Shown here: positions 1-7,247 of the stretch, piece by piece
How positions within the stretch are numbered: position 1 is the first letter of the stretch
How the letters are laid out: each line of letters starts with the position of its first letter
Assembly: GCA_031360885.1 (NCBI GenBank)
Contig: JANMCC010000233.1
Span: 1 to 13,259 of the forward strand
Source: Schlegelella_A sp031360885
GTDB lineage: Bacteria; Pseudomonadota; Gammaproteobacteria; Burkholderiales; Burkholderiaceae_C
Direction: 5' to 3'
DNA length: 13,259 bases
Notes under the pieces: generated by a model
Database searches by the model: none
Seen by the model: the letters and a program-made list of their open reading frames with translations, nothing else
Told to the model about the DNA's origin: nothing
Translations under genes and position numbers: made by a program

Positions 1-936
1 AAGGGCCGCTACCGCCAGTTCCACCAGATCGACGTCGAGGCCCTCGGCCACGCCGGCCCTGACGTCGACGCCGAGCAGATCCTGATGTGCCGCGCGCTCT
101 GGCGCGACCTCGGGCTGGTGGAGGGCAGGGATGTCCGGCTCGAGCTGAACAGCCTCGGCCAGCCGGGCGAACGGCTCGCCCACCGGGCCGCGCTCATCGC
201 CCACTTCGAGAAGCACGCCGACGCGCTCGACGAGGACGGGCGCCGCCGCCTGCACACCAATCCGCTGCGCATCCTCGACAGCAAGAATCCGGCGATGCAG
301 GCGATCAACGAGGCGGCGCCGCGCCTGATCGAGTTCCTCGGCGCCGACTCGCTCGCCCACTTCGACGCGGTCCGCGCCGTGCTCGACGCGGCCGGCCTCG
401 AATACCGTGTCAATCCGCGCCTGGTCCGCGGCCTCGACTACTACAACCTGACCGTGTTCGAGTGGGTCACCGACCAGCTCGGCGCGCAGGGCACGGTCTG
501 CGGCGGCGGCCGCTACGACGGGATGTTCGAGCAGCTCGGCGGCAAGCCGACGCCGGCGATCGGCTGGGGCATGGGCGTCGAGCGCATGCTGCTGCTGCTC
601 GAGGCCGTCGGCGTGCCCATGCCGCCGGCGGCGGTCGACGTCTACGCGATCGTGCCCGGGCCGAAGGCGCTGCCGGTCGCCCTCACCACCTGCGAGGCGC
701 TGCGCGCCGCCGGCGTGTCGGTGCAGATGCACGCCGCGGGGGCCGAAGGCTGGGGCAGCATGAAGGCGCAGTTCCGGCGCGCCGACGCCAGCGGCGCACG
801 CCACGCGCTGGTCTTCGGCGACGACGAGCTGGCGCGCGGCGAAGTCGCCCTGAAGCCCTTGCGCGATGCCGCCGCGACGCAACGCCTCGTGGCCCTCGCC
901 GACCTCGGCACGTGGGCCACGACCCTCACCGCATAA
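1..936 (+). CDS. hisS: Histidyl-tRNA synthetase (HisRS), 3' part; 5' end outside window
   Basis: HisRS charges tRNA-His with histidine using ATP in the cytoplasm. The frame is open from the first base, and the gene enters from the left, so roughly the first quarter (including class II motif 1) is missing; 311 residues are visible. Window codons 2-11 read GRYRQFHQID, the class II motif 2 region. LVRGLDYY (codons 141-148) and CGGGRYDG (167-174) are the HisRS histidine-binding signatures, and GWGMGVERM (188-196) is motif 3 with its arginine. The last ~100 residues fit the anticodon-binding domain. The intact LVRGLDYY motif separates it from the HisZ paralogue at 8400-9572. It ends in TAA at 934-936, 28 nt before the yfgM-like gene, and is probably co-transcribed with it. 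The family call is near certain. Confidence 0.97.
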   Translation, partial: KGRYRQFHQIDVEALGHAGPDVDAEQILMCRALWRDLGLVEGRDVRLELNSLGQPGERLAHRAALIAHFEKHADALDEDGRRRLHTNPLRILDSKNPAMQAINEAAPRLIEFLGADSLAHFDAVRAVLDAAGLEYRVNPRLVRGLDYYNLTVFEWVTDQLGAQGTVCGGGRYDGMFEQLGGKPTPAIGWGMGVERMLLLLEAVGVPMPPAAVDVYAIVPGPKALPVALTTCEALRAAGVSVQMHAAGAEGWGSMKAQFRRADASGARHALVFGDDELARGEVALKPLRDAAATQRLVALADLGTWATTLTA

Positions 937-964
937 TCCCCGGTTTGCCCGAAGATCCCTCGCC

Positions 965-1642
965 ATGGCCACGCAACTCGACCTCGAAGAACAGGAGCAG
1001 CTCGATCAGCTCAAGGCCTTCTGGAATCGCTACGGCAACCTGATCTCGGGCCTGCTGATCGTCGCCGCGCTCGCCTACCTGGGCTGGTTCGGCTGGAACT
1101 GGTACCAGCGCGACCAGGGGGTCAAGGCGGCCTCGATGTACGACGAATTCGAAAAGGCCCAGCAGGCCGCCGACGCCGAGCGCGCCGGCCGCATCTTCAG
1201 CGACATGAAGGAGCGCTATCCGCGCGCCGCCTTCACCGGCCAGGCGGGCCTGGCCGCGGCCAAGCTGGCCGGCGAGAAGGGTCAGGCCGACGCGGCCCGC
1301 GCCGATCTCGCCTGGGTGGCCGAGAAGGCCGCCGAGACCGAGTACCGGACGATCGCCAGGCTTCGCCTGGCGGGCCAGCTGCTCGACGAGAAGAAGTACG
1401 ACGAGGCGCTGAAGCAGCTCGACGGCGTCGAGGGCAGCGAGTTCCAGGCCCTGGCCCTCGACCGGCGCGGCGACGTGCTGACGGCGCAGGGCAAGGGCGA
1501 GGAGGCGAAGGCGGCGTACCAGAAGGCCTGGACGGCGATGGATGCCAAGGTCGACTACCGCCGCGTCGTCGAGGCCAAGCTCAACGTCCTCGGCGTCGAC
1601 CCGGCGGCCAGCGCCGCCAGCGGCGCCGGGAGCGCGAAGTGA
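965..1642 (+). CDS. yfgM: YfgM-type TPR protein, inner-membrane anchored
   Basis: The product is 225 residues with the YfgM layout: a short acidic/polar cytoplasmic N-terminus (MATQLDLEEQEQLDQLKAFW), one membrane segment at about residues 25-46 (ISGLLIVAALAYLGWFGWNW), then an alpha-helical periplasmic part with TPR-like pairs such as ADAERAGRIFSDMKERYP and KYDEALKQLDGVEGSEFQALA. In E. coli YfgM associates with SecYEG and the chaperone PpiD and helps proteins leaving the translocon; that role is inferred here. The ATG at 965 was chosen because it gives the typical YfgM start and follows the hisS stop; the frame is open upstream, but that part overlaps hisS. The nearest purine-rich stretch (GAAG, 951-954) is weak and rather distant. 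The C-terminus is Ala/Ser/Gly-rich. The hisS-yfgM-bamB order matches E. coli. Confidence 0.9.
   Translation: MATQLDLEEQEQLDQLKAFWNRYGNLISGLLIVAALAYLGWFGWNWYQRDQGVKAASMYDEFEKAQQAADAERAGRIFSDMKERYPRAAFTGQAGLAAAKLAGEKGQADAARADLAWVAEKAAETEYRTIARLRLAGQLLDEKKYDEALKQLDGVEGSEFQALALDRRGDVLTAQGKGEEAKAAYQKAWTAMDAKVDYRRVVEAKLNVLGVDPAASAASGAGSAK
1628..1632 (+). promoter_or_regulatory. Ribosome binding site deciding the GTG start of bamB
   Basis: GGGAG lies 6 nt upstream of the GTG at 1639, inside the last codons of the yfgM-like gene. It supports GTG 1639 as the true start, although the start overlaps the upstream stop codon. Confidence 0.6.
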
Positions 1643-2751
1643 GACTCCTCGCCGCGCTCGCCGCGGCCATGGCGCTGGCCGGCTGCTCGCTGTTCGGGCC
1701 CGACCTGCCGACGCCCAAGCCGCTCGAGCCGATCGCCGCGCCGATCACCGCGATCCAGGTCTGGAAGGAAAGCATCGGCGGCGTCGAGTTCCCGATGCTC
1801 GTTGCGATCAACGGCGGCGTCGTCACGATGGCGTCGAGCGACGGCAACGTCGTCGCCCTCGAGGCCGCCAGCGGCCGCTCGCTCTGGCGGGCCAACGTCG
1901 GCGCCAAGCTCTCGGCCGGCGTCGGCAGCGACGGCACGGTCGCGGCGGTGGTCACGCGCGGCGGCGACCTGGTGGCGCTGGAAAGCGGCCAGATCAAGTG
2001 GAAGAAGGCGCTCGGCGTTCGCGTCGCGACCGCGCCGCTGGTGGCCGGCGGCCGGGTCTTCGTGCTCGGCGTCGACCGGGCGGTGCAGGCCTTCGACGCC
2101 GCCGACGGCGCCAAGATCTGGCAGGTGGCGCGGCCCGGCGACCCGCTGACGCTGGCGCAGGCCGGGGTGATCGCGGCGTTCAAGGACACGCTGGTCGTCG
2201 GCCAGGGGCCGCGGATGGCCGGGATCGAGCCGATCTCGTCGACGATCCGCTGGGAAGTGCCGATCGGATCGCCGCGCGGCGCCAACGAGGTGGAGCGGCT
2301 CGCCGACCTGGTGGGCCCGGCCGTGCGGACCGGCGACCTGATGTGCGCGCGCTCGTTCCAGGCGGCGGTGGGCTGCGTCGATGCCGAGCGCGGCCGAATC
2401 ATGTGGACCAAGGCGATCGGCGGCACCGACGCGGTCGCCGGCGACGCGGAGCTGCTGTTCGCCGCCGACGCCTCCGACCGCCTCAGCGCCTGGAAGACGC
2501 CGACCGGCGACGTCGCCTGGACCTCGGAATCGCTGATGTACCGCGGGCTGGGCGCCCCGGCCACGCTCGCCGGTTCGGTCGTGTACGGCGACCGGGCCGG
2601 CACGCTGCACTGGATGAGCCGCGCCAAGGGCGAGTCGCAGCTGCGCTCGACGACCGACGGCAGCGCCATCGCCGTGCCGCCGGTGGTCGTGGGCGGGACG
2701 CTGATCGTGGTCACGCGGTCGGGCGGCGTCTTCGCCTTCCGCCCCTCCTGA
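1639..2751 (+). CDS. bamB: Outer membrane assembly lipoprotein BamB
   Basis: BamB is a lipoprotein of the BAM complex and helps BamA insert beta-barrel proteins into the outer membrane. The 370-residue product begins with a lipoprotein signal peptide (MRLLAALAAAMALAGC); the lipobox LAGC puts the lipidated cysteine at residue 16. The rest is a PQQ-type beta-propeller. Recurrent blade motifs ending in a conserved tryptophan are visible: ALEAASGRSLWRANVG, AFDAADGAKIWQVAR, GIEPISSTIRWEVPIG, CVDAERGRIMWTKAIGG and AWKTPTGDVAWTSE. Length fits the family. The GTG start overlaps the TGA of the yfgM-like gene by 4 nt (1639-1642), which suggests translational coupling. It ends in TGA at 2749-2751, followed by a repeat-filled gap before der. 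The residue after the cysteine is Ser, consistent with outer-membrane sorting. Confidence 0.95.
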   Translation: MRLLAALAAAMALAGCSLFGPDLPTPKPLEPIAAPITAIQVWKESIGGVEFPMLVAINGGVVTMASSDGNVVALEAASGRSLWRANVGAKLSAGVGSDGTVAAVVTRGGDLVALESGQIKWKKALGVRVATAPLVAGGRVFVLGVDRAVQAFDAADGAKIWQVARPGDPLTLAQAGVIAAFKDTLVVGQGPRMAGIEPISSTIRWEVPIGSPRGANEVERLADLVGPAVRTGDLMCARSFQAAVGCVDAERGRIMWTKAIGGTDAVAGDAELLFAADASDRLSAWKTPTGDVAWTSESLMYRGLGAPATLAGSVVYGDRAGTLHWMSRAKGESQLRSTTDGSAIAVPPVVVGGTLIVVTRSGGVFAFRPS

Positions 2752-2760
2752 AGTGAAGCC

Positions 2761-2835
2761 CTCACGCTCACTGCGTTCGCTGCCCCCCGCGGGGGCGTCG
2801 GCGCCCTTGGGGCGGCCCGGCGGGCGCTGAGCGCC
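2761..2835. repeat. GC-rich palindromic intergenic repeat (REP-like)
   Basis: Almost the whole bamB-der gap is a string of inverted repeats. GCCCCC-CGC-GGGGGC lies at 2782-2796, GCGCCC (2801-2806) pairs with GGGCGC (2822-2827), and GGCGCT-G-AGCGCC lies at 2823-2835. Positions 2802-2822 are the exact reverse complement of 9576-9596 in the hisZ-purA gap, which shows directly that the element is dispersed. From memory, similar sequences with the CTCACTGCGTTCGCTG lead-in occur in many intergenic gaps of Burkholderiales, but I could not check this. There is no T-run after the hairpins, so it is not a typical intrinsic terminator. It stops about 11 nt before the der start and occupies the der leader. 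Confidence 0.75.
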
Positions 2836-2846
2836 TCGTCGGCGGC

Positions 2847-4208
2847 ATGATGAAACCCGTCATCGCCATCGTCGGCCGGCCGAACGTCGGCAAGTCGACG
2901 CTGTTCAACCGGCTGACGAAGACGCGCGACGCGATCGTCGCCGACTTCTCCGGGCTGACCCGCGACCGCCACTACGGCGATGCGACGGTCGGCGGGCGCG
3001 AATTCATCGTCGTCGACACCGGCGGCTTCGAGCCGGAGAACCCGACCGGCATCGTCCGCGAGATGGCCAAGCAGACGCGCCAGGCGGTGGCCGAGGCCGA
3101 CGCGGTGATCTTCGTCACCGACGTCCGCGCCGGCGTCTCCGGGCAGGACCACGACATCGCCAAGTACCTGCGCAGCGCAAGCAAGAAGGTGCTGCTCGCG
3201 GTCAACAAGGCCGAAGGCATGGCCGACTCGCCGCTGCTCGCCGAGTTCCACGAGCTCGGCCTCGGCGACCCGCTGCCGATCTCGGCGGCGCACGGGCAGG
3301 GCATCGGCAGCCTGGCCGAAGCGGCGCTGCTGGCCGCGCTCGGCCCGGCGGCGCTCGACGAGGTGGAGCCCGAGCCGGTCGACTCCGACCCGGCCTCGGT
3401 GCGGATCCGCCTGGCGGTGGCCGGCCGGCCGAACGTCGGCAAGTCGACCCTCATCAACGCCTGGCTCGGCGAGGAACGCCTGGTCGCCTTCGACCAGCCG
3501 GGCACCACTCGCGACGCGATCGTCGTGCCGTTCGAGCGCGGCGGCACCCGTTTCGACCTGATCGACACCGCGGGCCTCAGGCGCAAGGGCAAGGTATTCG
3601 AGGCGGTCGAGAAGTTCTCGGTCGTCAAGACCCTGCAGGCGATCGCCGAGGCCAACGTGGTCCTGCTCCTGCTCGACGCGACCCAGGGCGTCACCGACCA
3701 GGACGCGCACATCGCCGGCTACATCCTGGAAAGCGGCCGCGCCGTGGTCGTCGCGGTGAACAAGTGGGACGCCGTCGACGCCTACCAGAAGGAGCAGCTC
3801 GAGCGCTCGATCGTTCAGCGCCTGCCGTTCCTCAAGTTCGCGCCGGTGCTGCAGATCTCGGCGGTCAAGCGGCAGGGCTTCGGTCCGGTCTGGAAGGCGA
3901 TCGCCGACGCCCATGCCTCGGCCAACCGGAAGATGCCGACCCCGGTGCTGACCCGGCTCCTGCTCGAGGCGGTGCAGCACCAGAGCCCGAAGCGTGCCGG
4001 CGCCTTCCGGCCGAAGCTGCGCTATGCCCACCAGGGCGGCATGAATCCGCCGGTCGTCATCGTGCACGGCAACTCGCTGGAGCACGTCACCGACGTCTAC
4101 AAGCGTTTTCTGGAAGGACGGATCCGGGCTCATTTCAAGCTCACCGGAACGCCGCTTCGGATCGAGATGCGCGCCTCGAAGAATCCGTTCGCCGACAAGC
4201 GCCCGTAG
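2847..4208 (+). CDS. der: Ribosome biogenesis GTPase Der (EngA)
   Basis: Der is an essential GTPase with two tandem G domains that helps assemble the 50S ribosomal subunit. The 453-residue protein shows both P-loops, GRPNVGKS at residues 10-17 and again at 193-200. The first domain has DTGG and an NKAE G4 motif; the second has DTAG and NKWD. The C-terminal KH-like domain follows, with the typical stretch NPPVVIVHGNSLEHVTDVYKRFLE and the ending FADKRP. The start is ATG 2847 or ATG 2850; the second gives the usual MKPVIA start, and a difference of one residue is immaterial. No clear Shine-Dalgarno is seen: the leader is the GC-rich repeat just upstream. NKAE instead of NKxD in the first domain is a point to note, but I believe it is common in related proteins. 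It stops 99 nt before hfq. Confidence 0.97.
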   Translation: MMKPVIAIVGRPNVGKSTLFNRLTKTRDAIVADFSGLTRDRHYGDATVGGREFIVVDTGGFEPENPTGIVREMAKQTRQAVAEADAVIFVTDVRAGVSGQDHDIAKYLRSASKKVLLAVNKAEGMADSPLLAEFHELGLGDPLPISAAHGQGIGSLAEAALLAALGPAALDEVEPEPVDSDPASVRIRLAVAGRPNVGKSTLINAWLGEERLVAFDQPGTTRDAIVVPFERGGTRFDLIDTAGLRRKGKVFEAVEKFSVVKTLQAIAEANVVLLLLDATQGVTDQDAHIAGYILESGRAVVVAVNKWDAVDAYQKEQLERSIVQRLPFLKFAPVLQISAVKRQGFGPVWKAIADAHASANRKMPTPVLTRLLLEAVQHQSPKRAGAFRPKLRYAHQGGMNPPVVIVHGNSLEHVTDVYKRFLEGRIRAHFKLTGTPLRIEMRASKNPFADKRP

Positions 4209-4226
4209 CCCCCCGGGACAGGGTGT

Positions 4227-4280
4227 CGAGGCATGTCCTTACGCGGCGCGAAGCGAGAAACGCTGTGTTAAGGTGCCTCG
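4227..4280 (+). promoter_or_regulatory. Long stem-loop in the hfq leader
   Basis: The der-hfq gap holds a 19-bp imperfect stem. CGAGGCA (4227-4233) pairs with TGCCTCG (4274-4280); after a 3-nt bulge (4234-4236), CCTTA (4237-4241) pairs with TAAGG (4269-4273); after a 1-nt bulge (4268), CGCGGCG (4242-4248) pairs with CGCTGTG (4261-4267) using two G-U pairs. A 12-nt purine-rich loop (4249-4260) closes it. The G-U pairs work only in RNA made from the + strand. No T-run follows, so it does not look like an intrinsic terminator. It begins 18 nt after the der stop and ends 16 nt before the hfq ribosome binding site. E. coli Hfq represses its own mRNA through the leader; a comparable role here is inference only. 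Confidence 0.6.
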
Positions 4281-4296
4281 CTCCAGAACACATCAC

Positions 4297-4300
4297 GGAG
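4297..4300 (+). promoter_or_regulatory. Ribosome binding site of hfq (GTG start)
   Basis: GGAG lies 7 nt upstream of GTG 4308 and supports the non-ATG start, which also gives the expected Hfq N-terminus. Confidence 0.75.
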
Positions 4301-4307
4301 TTTCAAC

Positions 4308-4553
4308 GTGAGCAACAAAGGGCAGCTCTTACAAGACCCCTTCCTGAACCTGCTGCGCAAGGAGCACGTTCCGGTTTCGATCTACCTGGTGAACGGGATC
4401 AAGCTGCAGGGGCACATCGAATCTTTCGATCAGTACGTCGTCCTCCTGCGCAACACGGTCACCCAGATGGTCTACAAGCACGCGATCTCCACCGTCGTGC
4501 CCGGCCGCGCGGTGAACTTCCAGACCGCGCCGGACAGCCCCGAGCAATCTTGA
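4308..4553 (+). CDS. hfq: RNA chaperone Hfq
   Basis: Hfq is the hexameric Sm-like RNA chaperone that pairs small RNAs with mRNAs. The 81-residue protein is complete. The Sm1 region includes Q9, D10, Y26, G30 and K32 (VSIYLVNGIKLQG), Y43 takes the place of E. coli F42, and the Sm2 motif YKHAIST (residues 56-62) carries the proximal-face K57 and H58. The rim patch reads RKEH (17-20) against RRER in E. coli, so it has fewer arginines; this pattern fits betaproteobacteria as far as I recall. The C-terminal tail is short (about 16 residues after VVPGRAV). The start is GTG, supported by GGAG at 4297-4300. A TTA leucine codon (codon 8) stands out in such a GC-rich gene. It lies 34 nt upstream of hflX, as in the classic hfq-hflX-hflKC cluster. 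Confidence 0.98.
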   Translation: MSNKGQLLQDPFLNLLRKEHVPVSIYLVNGIKLQGHIESFDQYVVLLRNTVTQMVYKHAISTVVPGRAVNFQTAPDSPEQS

Positions 4554-4574
4554 CGACGCGCGCCAAGCGCATCC

Positions 4575-4580
4575 GGCGGA
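4575..4580 (+). promoter_or_regulatory. Ribosome binding site supporting the TTG start of hflX
   Basis: GGCGGA lies 7 nt upstream of TTG 4588 in the hfq-hflX gap. No ATG or GTG occurs in frame between the hfq stop and the conserved part of HflX, so TTG is the best start. Confidence 0.5.
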
Positions 4581-4587
4581 CCGCGCC

Positions 4588-5844
4588 TTGAGCGTCGCCC
4601 TCTCCGCGGAGGCCGGGCCTCGCGGCGCGCCGGCGCGGGCGATCCTCGTCGGCGTCGACTTCGGTGCCAAGGGCAAGCACTTCGACGCCTCGCTCGACGA
4701 GCTGGCTCTGCTCGCCGAATCGGCGGGCGACATCGCAGTCGCGCGGGTGATCGCCCGGCGCAAGGCGCCGGACCCGGCGTTCTTCGTCGGCACCGGCAAG
4801 GCCGACGAGCTGAAGGAGATGGTGCAGATGCACCAGGCCGAGGTCGTGGTCTTCGACCAGGCGCTCTCGCCGGCGCAGCAGCGCAACCTCGAGAAGCATC
4901 TGGGCGTCGCCGTTGCCGACCGGACCATGCTCATCCTGGAGATCTTCGGCGAGCGTGCGCGTAGCCACGAAGGCAAGCTGCAGGTCGAGCTGGCGCGGCT
5001 GCAGTACCTCTCGACCCGGCTGGTGCGGCGCTGGAGCCACCTCGAACGCCAGCGCGGCGGCATCGGCAACCGCGGCGGCCCGGGCGAGGCGCAGATCGAG
5101 CTCGACCGGCGCATGATCGGCGAGCGCATCAAGGCGATCAAGAAGCAGCTCGACAAGGTCAGGAAGCAGCGCAGCACGCAGCGCCGGGCACGCGAGCGCA
5201 ACCAGACCTTCCGGGTTTCGCTCGTCGGCTACACCAATGCCGGCAAGTCGACGCTCTTCAACAGCCTGGTCAACGCCGATGCCTATGCTGCCGACCAGCT
5301 TTTCGCGACCCTCGACACGACCACCCGGCAGCTGCACCTCGAGAACATCGAGCGCGGCGTCGCCCTGTCCGACACGGTCGGCTTCATCCGCGACCTGCCG
5401 CATTCGCTGATCGAGGCGTTCCAGGCGACGCTGCAGGAAGCCGCCGATGCCGACCTGCTGCTGCACGTCGTCGATGCCGCCAGCGCCGAGCTCGCGGAGC
5501 AGATGAAGGAAGTCGAGCGCGTGCTCGGCGAGATCGGCGCCGGCGACGTCGACCAGGTCGTCGTCTTCAACAAGATCGATCGTCTCGACGAGACCGAGCG
5601 TCCGCGCCTGCTCGCCGACAGCATCGAGCTGGTCTCGGGCCGGCGCGTGCAGCGCCTGTTCGTCAGCGCCGTCAGCGGCGAGGGCCTCGACGGCCTGCGC
5701 GACTGCATCGCGGCGATGGCCGTTCGCGCGCCTGCCGGGGACGACTTGAATCGCGACCGGAGAGCCTCACCTAAGGCCGGTCCGGCCAGCGACGGCGACG
5801 AAGGCGAGGACCTTCGCGACGGCACCTATCATTCCCTCGCCTGA
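4588..5844 (+). CDS. hflX: Ribosome-associated GTPase HflX
   Basis: HflX is a GTPase that binds ribosomes and can split stalled or stressed 70S particles. The 418-residue protein has the N-terminal nucleotide-binding HflX domain (FFVGTGKADELKEMV, VVVFDQALSPAQQRNLE), the glycine-rich signature GGIGNRGGPGEAQIELDRR, a coiled-coil linker (KAIKKQLDKVRKQRSTQRRAR) and the G domain. P-loop GYTNAGKS is at residues 214-221, DTVGF at 262-266 and NKID at 328-331. The C-terminus adds a charged, low-complexity tail of about 35 residues (DDLNRDRRASPKAG and onwards) with no recognised fold; its DNA includes the near-palindrome GGCCGG-T-CCGGCC at 5776-5788. The start is TTG with GGCGGA upstream. It sits 34 nt after hfq and 44 nt before hflK, so it is likely co-transcribed with both. 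Confidence 0.96.
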   Translation: MSVALSAEAGPRGAPARAILVGVDFGAKGKHFDASLDELALLAESAGDIAVARVIARRKAPDPAFFVGTGKADELKEMVQMHQAEVVVFDQALSPAQQRNLEKHLGVAVADRTMLILEIFGERARSHEGKLQVELARLQYLSTRLVRRWSHLERQRGGIGNRGGPGEAQIELDRRMIGERIKAIKKQLDKVRKQRSTQRRARERNQTFRVSLVGYTNAGKSTLFNSLVNADAYAADQLFATLDTTTRQLHLENIERGVALSDTVGFIRDLPHSLIEAFQATLQEAADADLLLHVVDAASAELAEQMKEVERVLGEIGAGDVDQVVVFNKIDRLDETERPRLLADSIELVSGRRVQRLFVSAVSGEGLDGLRDCIAAMAVRAPAGDDLNRDRRASPKAGPASDGDEGEDLRDGTYHSLA

Positions 5845-5888
5845 CCGGCCTCCGCCCCGATGTCCGTCTTCCGATCCTCCGCCCGCCT

Positions 5889-7226
5889 ATGACCCTGCCA
5901 CCTTTTCCCGCCGCCGAAGTCGCCTCCGCGGGCCCCTGGGCGGCGCTTGCCGCGTCCTTCCGCGCCTTGCTGGCGGCGACCTGGGGCCGCCTGACGGCGC
6001 GGGGCCGGCGCGACGGCCCGGTGCTGGCGCAGAACGGCGGCGGCGGCCGCGACGGCCCGCCCGATCTCGACGAGCTCTGGCGCGACTTCAACAAGAAGCT
6101 GAGCGGCCTGTTCGGCGGCAAGGGCGGTGGTCCGCGGCGCGGCAACGGCGGCGGCGATCCGAGCGGCCCGAACTTCCAGCCGAGCATGCGCAGTGCCGGG
6201 GTCGGCGCGGCGCTGATCGGCATCGTCATCGTCGTGATCTGGCTCGGCAGCGGCATCTTCGTCGTCCAGGAAGGCCAGCAGGCGGTGGTGACGCAGTTCG
6301 GTCGCTACAGCCACACCGCGGACGCGGGCCTGAAGTGGCGCTTTCCGTACCCCTTCCAGGCGAACGAGACGGTGAGCGTGACCCAGCTGCGCTCCAAGGA
6401 AGTCGGGCGCAACGCCGTGACCCAGGCCACGGGGCTGAAGGACTCGTCGATGCTGACCCAGGACGAGAACATCGTCGACATCCGCTTCACCGTGCAATAC
6501 CGGCTGAAGGACGCGCGTGCCTTCCTGTTCGAGAACCGCGAGCCGGAGGAGGCCGTCACCCTGGCCGCGGAGTCGGCGGTGCGCGAGATCGTCGGCAAGA
6601 GCAAGATCGACTCGGTGCTCTACGAGCAGCGCGATGCGATCGCCTCGGAGCTGGTGCGCTCGATCCAGGACCAGCTCGACCGGCTGAAGACCGGCATCGT
6701 CATCGTCAACGTCAACGTGCAGAGCGTGCAGCCGCCCGAGCAGGTGCAGGCGGCGTTCGAGGACACGCTCAAGGCCGGCCAGGACGGCGACCGCCTGAAG
6801 AAGGAAGGCCTCGCCTATGCGAGCGCCGAGATCCCGAAGGCGCAGGGCACGGCGGCGCGCCTGCGCCAGGAAGCCGAGGGCTACAAGTCGCGCATCGTCT
6901 CCGAGGCGGAAGGGGATTCCGAGCGCTTCGCGCGCCAGCTTGCCGAGTACCAGAAGGCGCCGCAGGTGACCCGCGACCGGCTCTACATCAACGCCATGCG
7001 CGACGTTTACAGCAGCGTCACCAAGGTGATGATCGATGCGCGCAACGGCGCCAGCCTGCTCAACCTGCCGCTCGACCGGCTGCTGCAGCAAGCCGCCGCC
7101 GGCTCCGCGCCCAGCGGCCAGGCGGCGCCGGCGACCACCACCGTCGATGCCCCGCCCGCCACCGCGGGCGCGGTCGACGTCCGCTCGCGCGAAGGCCAGC
7201 GCGGTCGCGACCGCGAAGGCCGCTGA
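5889..7226 (+). CDS. hflK: FtsH protease modulator HflK
   Basis: HflK and HflC form a large membrane complex around the FtsH protease and control its access to membrane substrates. The 445-residue protein has the Gly-rich HflK lead-in (GPPDLDELWRDFNKKLSGLFGG, about residues 55-76), a membrane segment at about 105-124 (GAALIGIVIVVIWLGSGIFV), a SPFH/band 7 domain opening with QEGQQAVVTQFG, a helical region rich in Ala/Glu/Lys/Arg, and a low-complexity Pro/Ala/Thr then Arg/Gly tail. With ATG 5889 there are about 45 residues before the usual HflK beginning. A GTG in frame at 6021 would give a start of family-typical length, but no good Shine-Dalgarno is seen at either. The 3' end carries two hairpins. 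It lies 21 nt upstream of hflC. Confidence 0.94.
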   Translation: MTLPPFPAAEVASAGPWAALAASFRALLAATWGRLTARGRRDGPVLAQNGGGGRDGPPDLDELWRDFNKKLSGLFGGKGGGPRRGNGGGDPSGPNFQPSMRSAGVGAALIGIVIVVIWLGSGIFVVQEGQQAVVTQFGRYSHTADAGLKWRFPYPFQANETVSVTQLRSKEVGRNAVTQATGLKDSSMLTQDENIVDIRFTVQYRLKDARAFLFENREPEEAVTLAAESAVREIVGKSKIDSVLYEQRDAIASELVRSIQDQLDRLKTGIVIVNVNVQSVQPPEQVQAAFEDTLKAGQDGDRLKKEGLAYASAEIPKAQGTAARLRQEAEGYKSRIVSEAEGDSERFARQLAEYQKAPQVTRDRLYINAMRDVYSSVTKVMIDARNGASLLNLPLDRLLQQAAAGSAPSGQAAPATTTVDAPPATAGAVDVRSREGQRGRDREGR

Positions 7227-7247
7227 CCCACTATTCGAAGCCACGTC

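Noticed and set aside
932..937. CATAAT as a -10 promoter element for the yfgM-like gene
   Set aside because: It overlaps the hisS stop codon and has no -35 partner (CACGTG at the 17-nt spacing); probably chance.
1581..4133. An 850-codon open frame on the - strand over bamB and der
   Set aside because: It mirrors the codon bias of real + strand genes (GC-rich third positions remove stops on the opposite strand), has a biased Arg/Asp/Gly/His composition and no recognisable domain, and lies opposite two certain genes.
4239..4273. A sigma-70 promoter for hfq in the der-hfq gap (TTACGC with TGTTAA)
   Set aside because: Spacing is 21 nt and the hexamers are poor; these bases are better explained as part of the stem-loop. 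The hfq promoter may lie within der.
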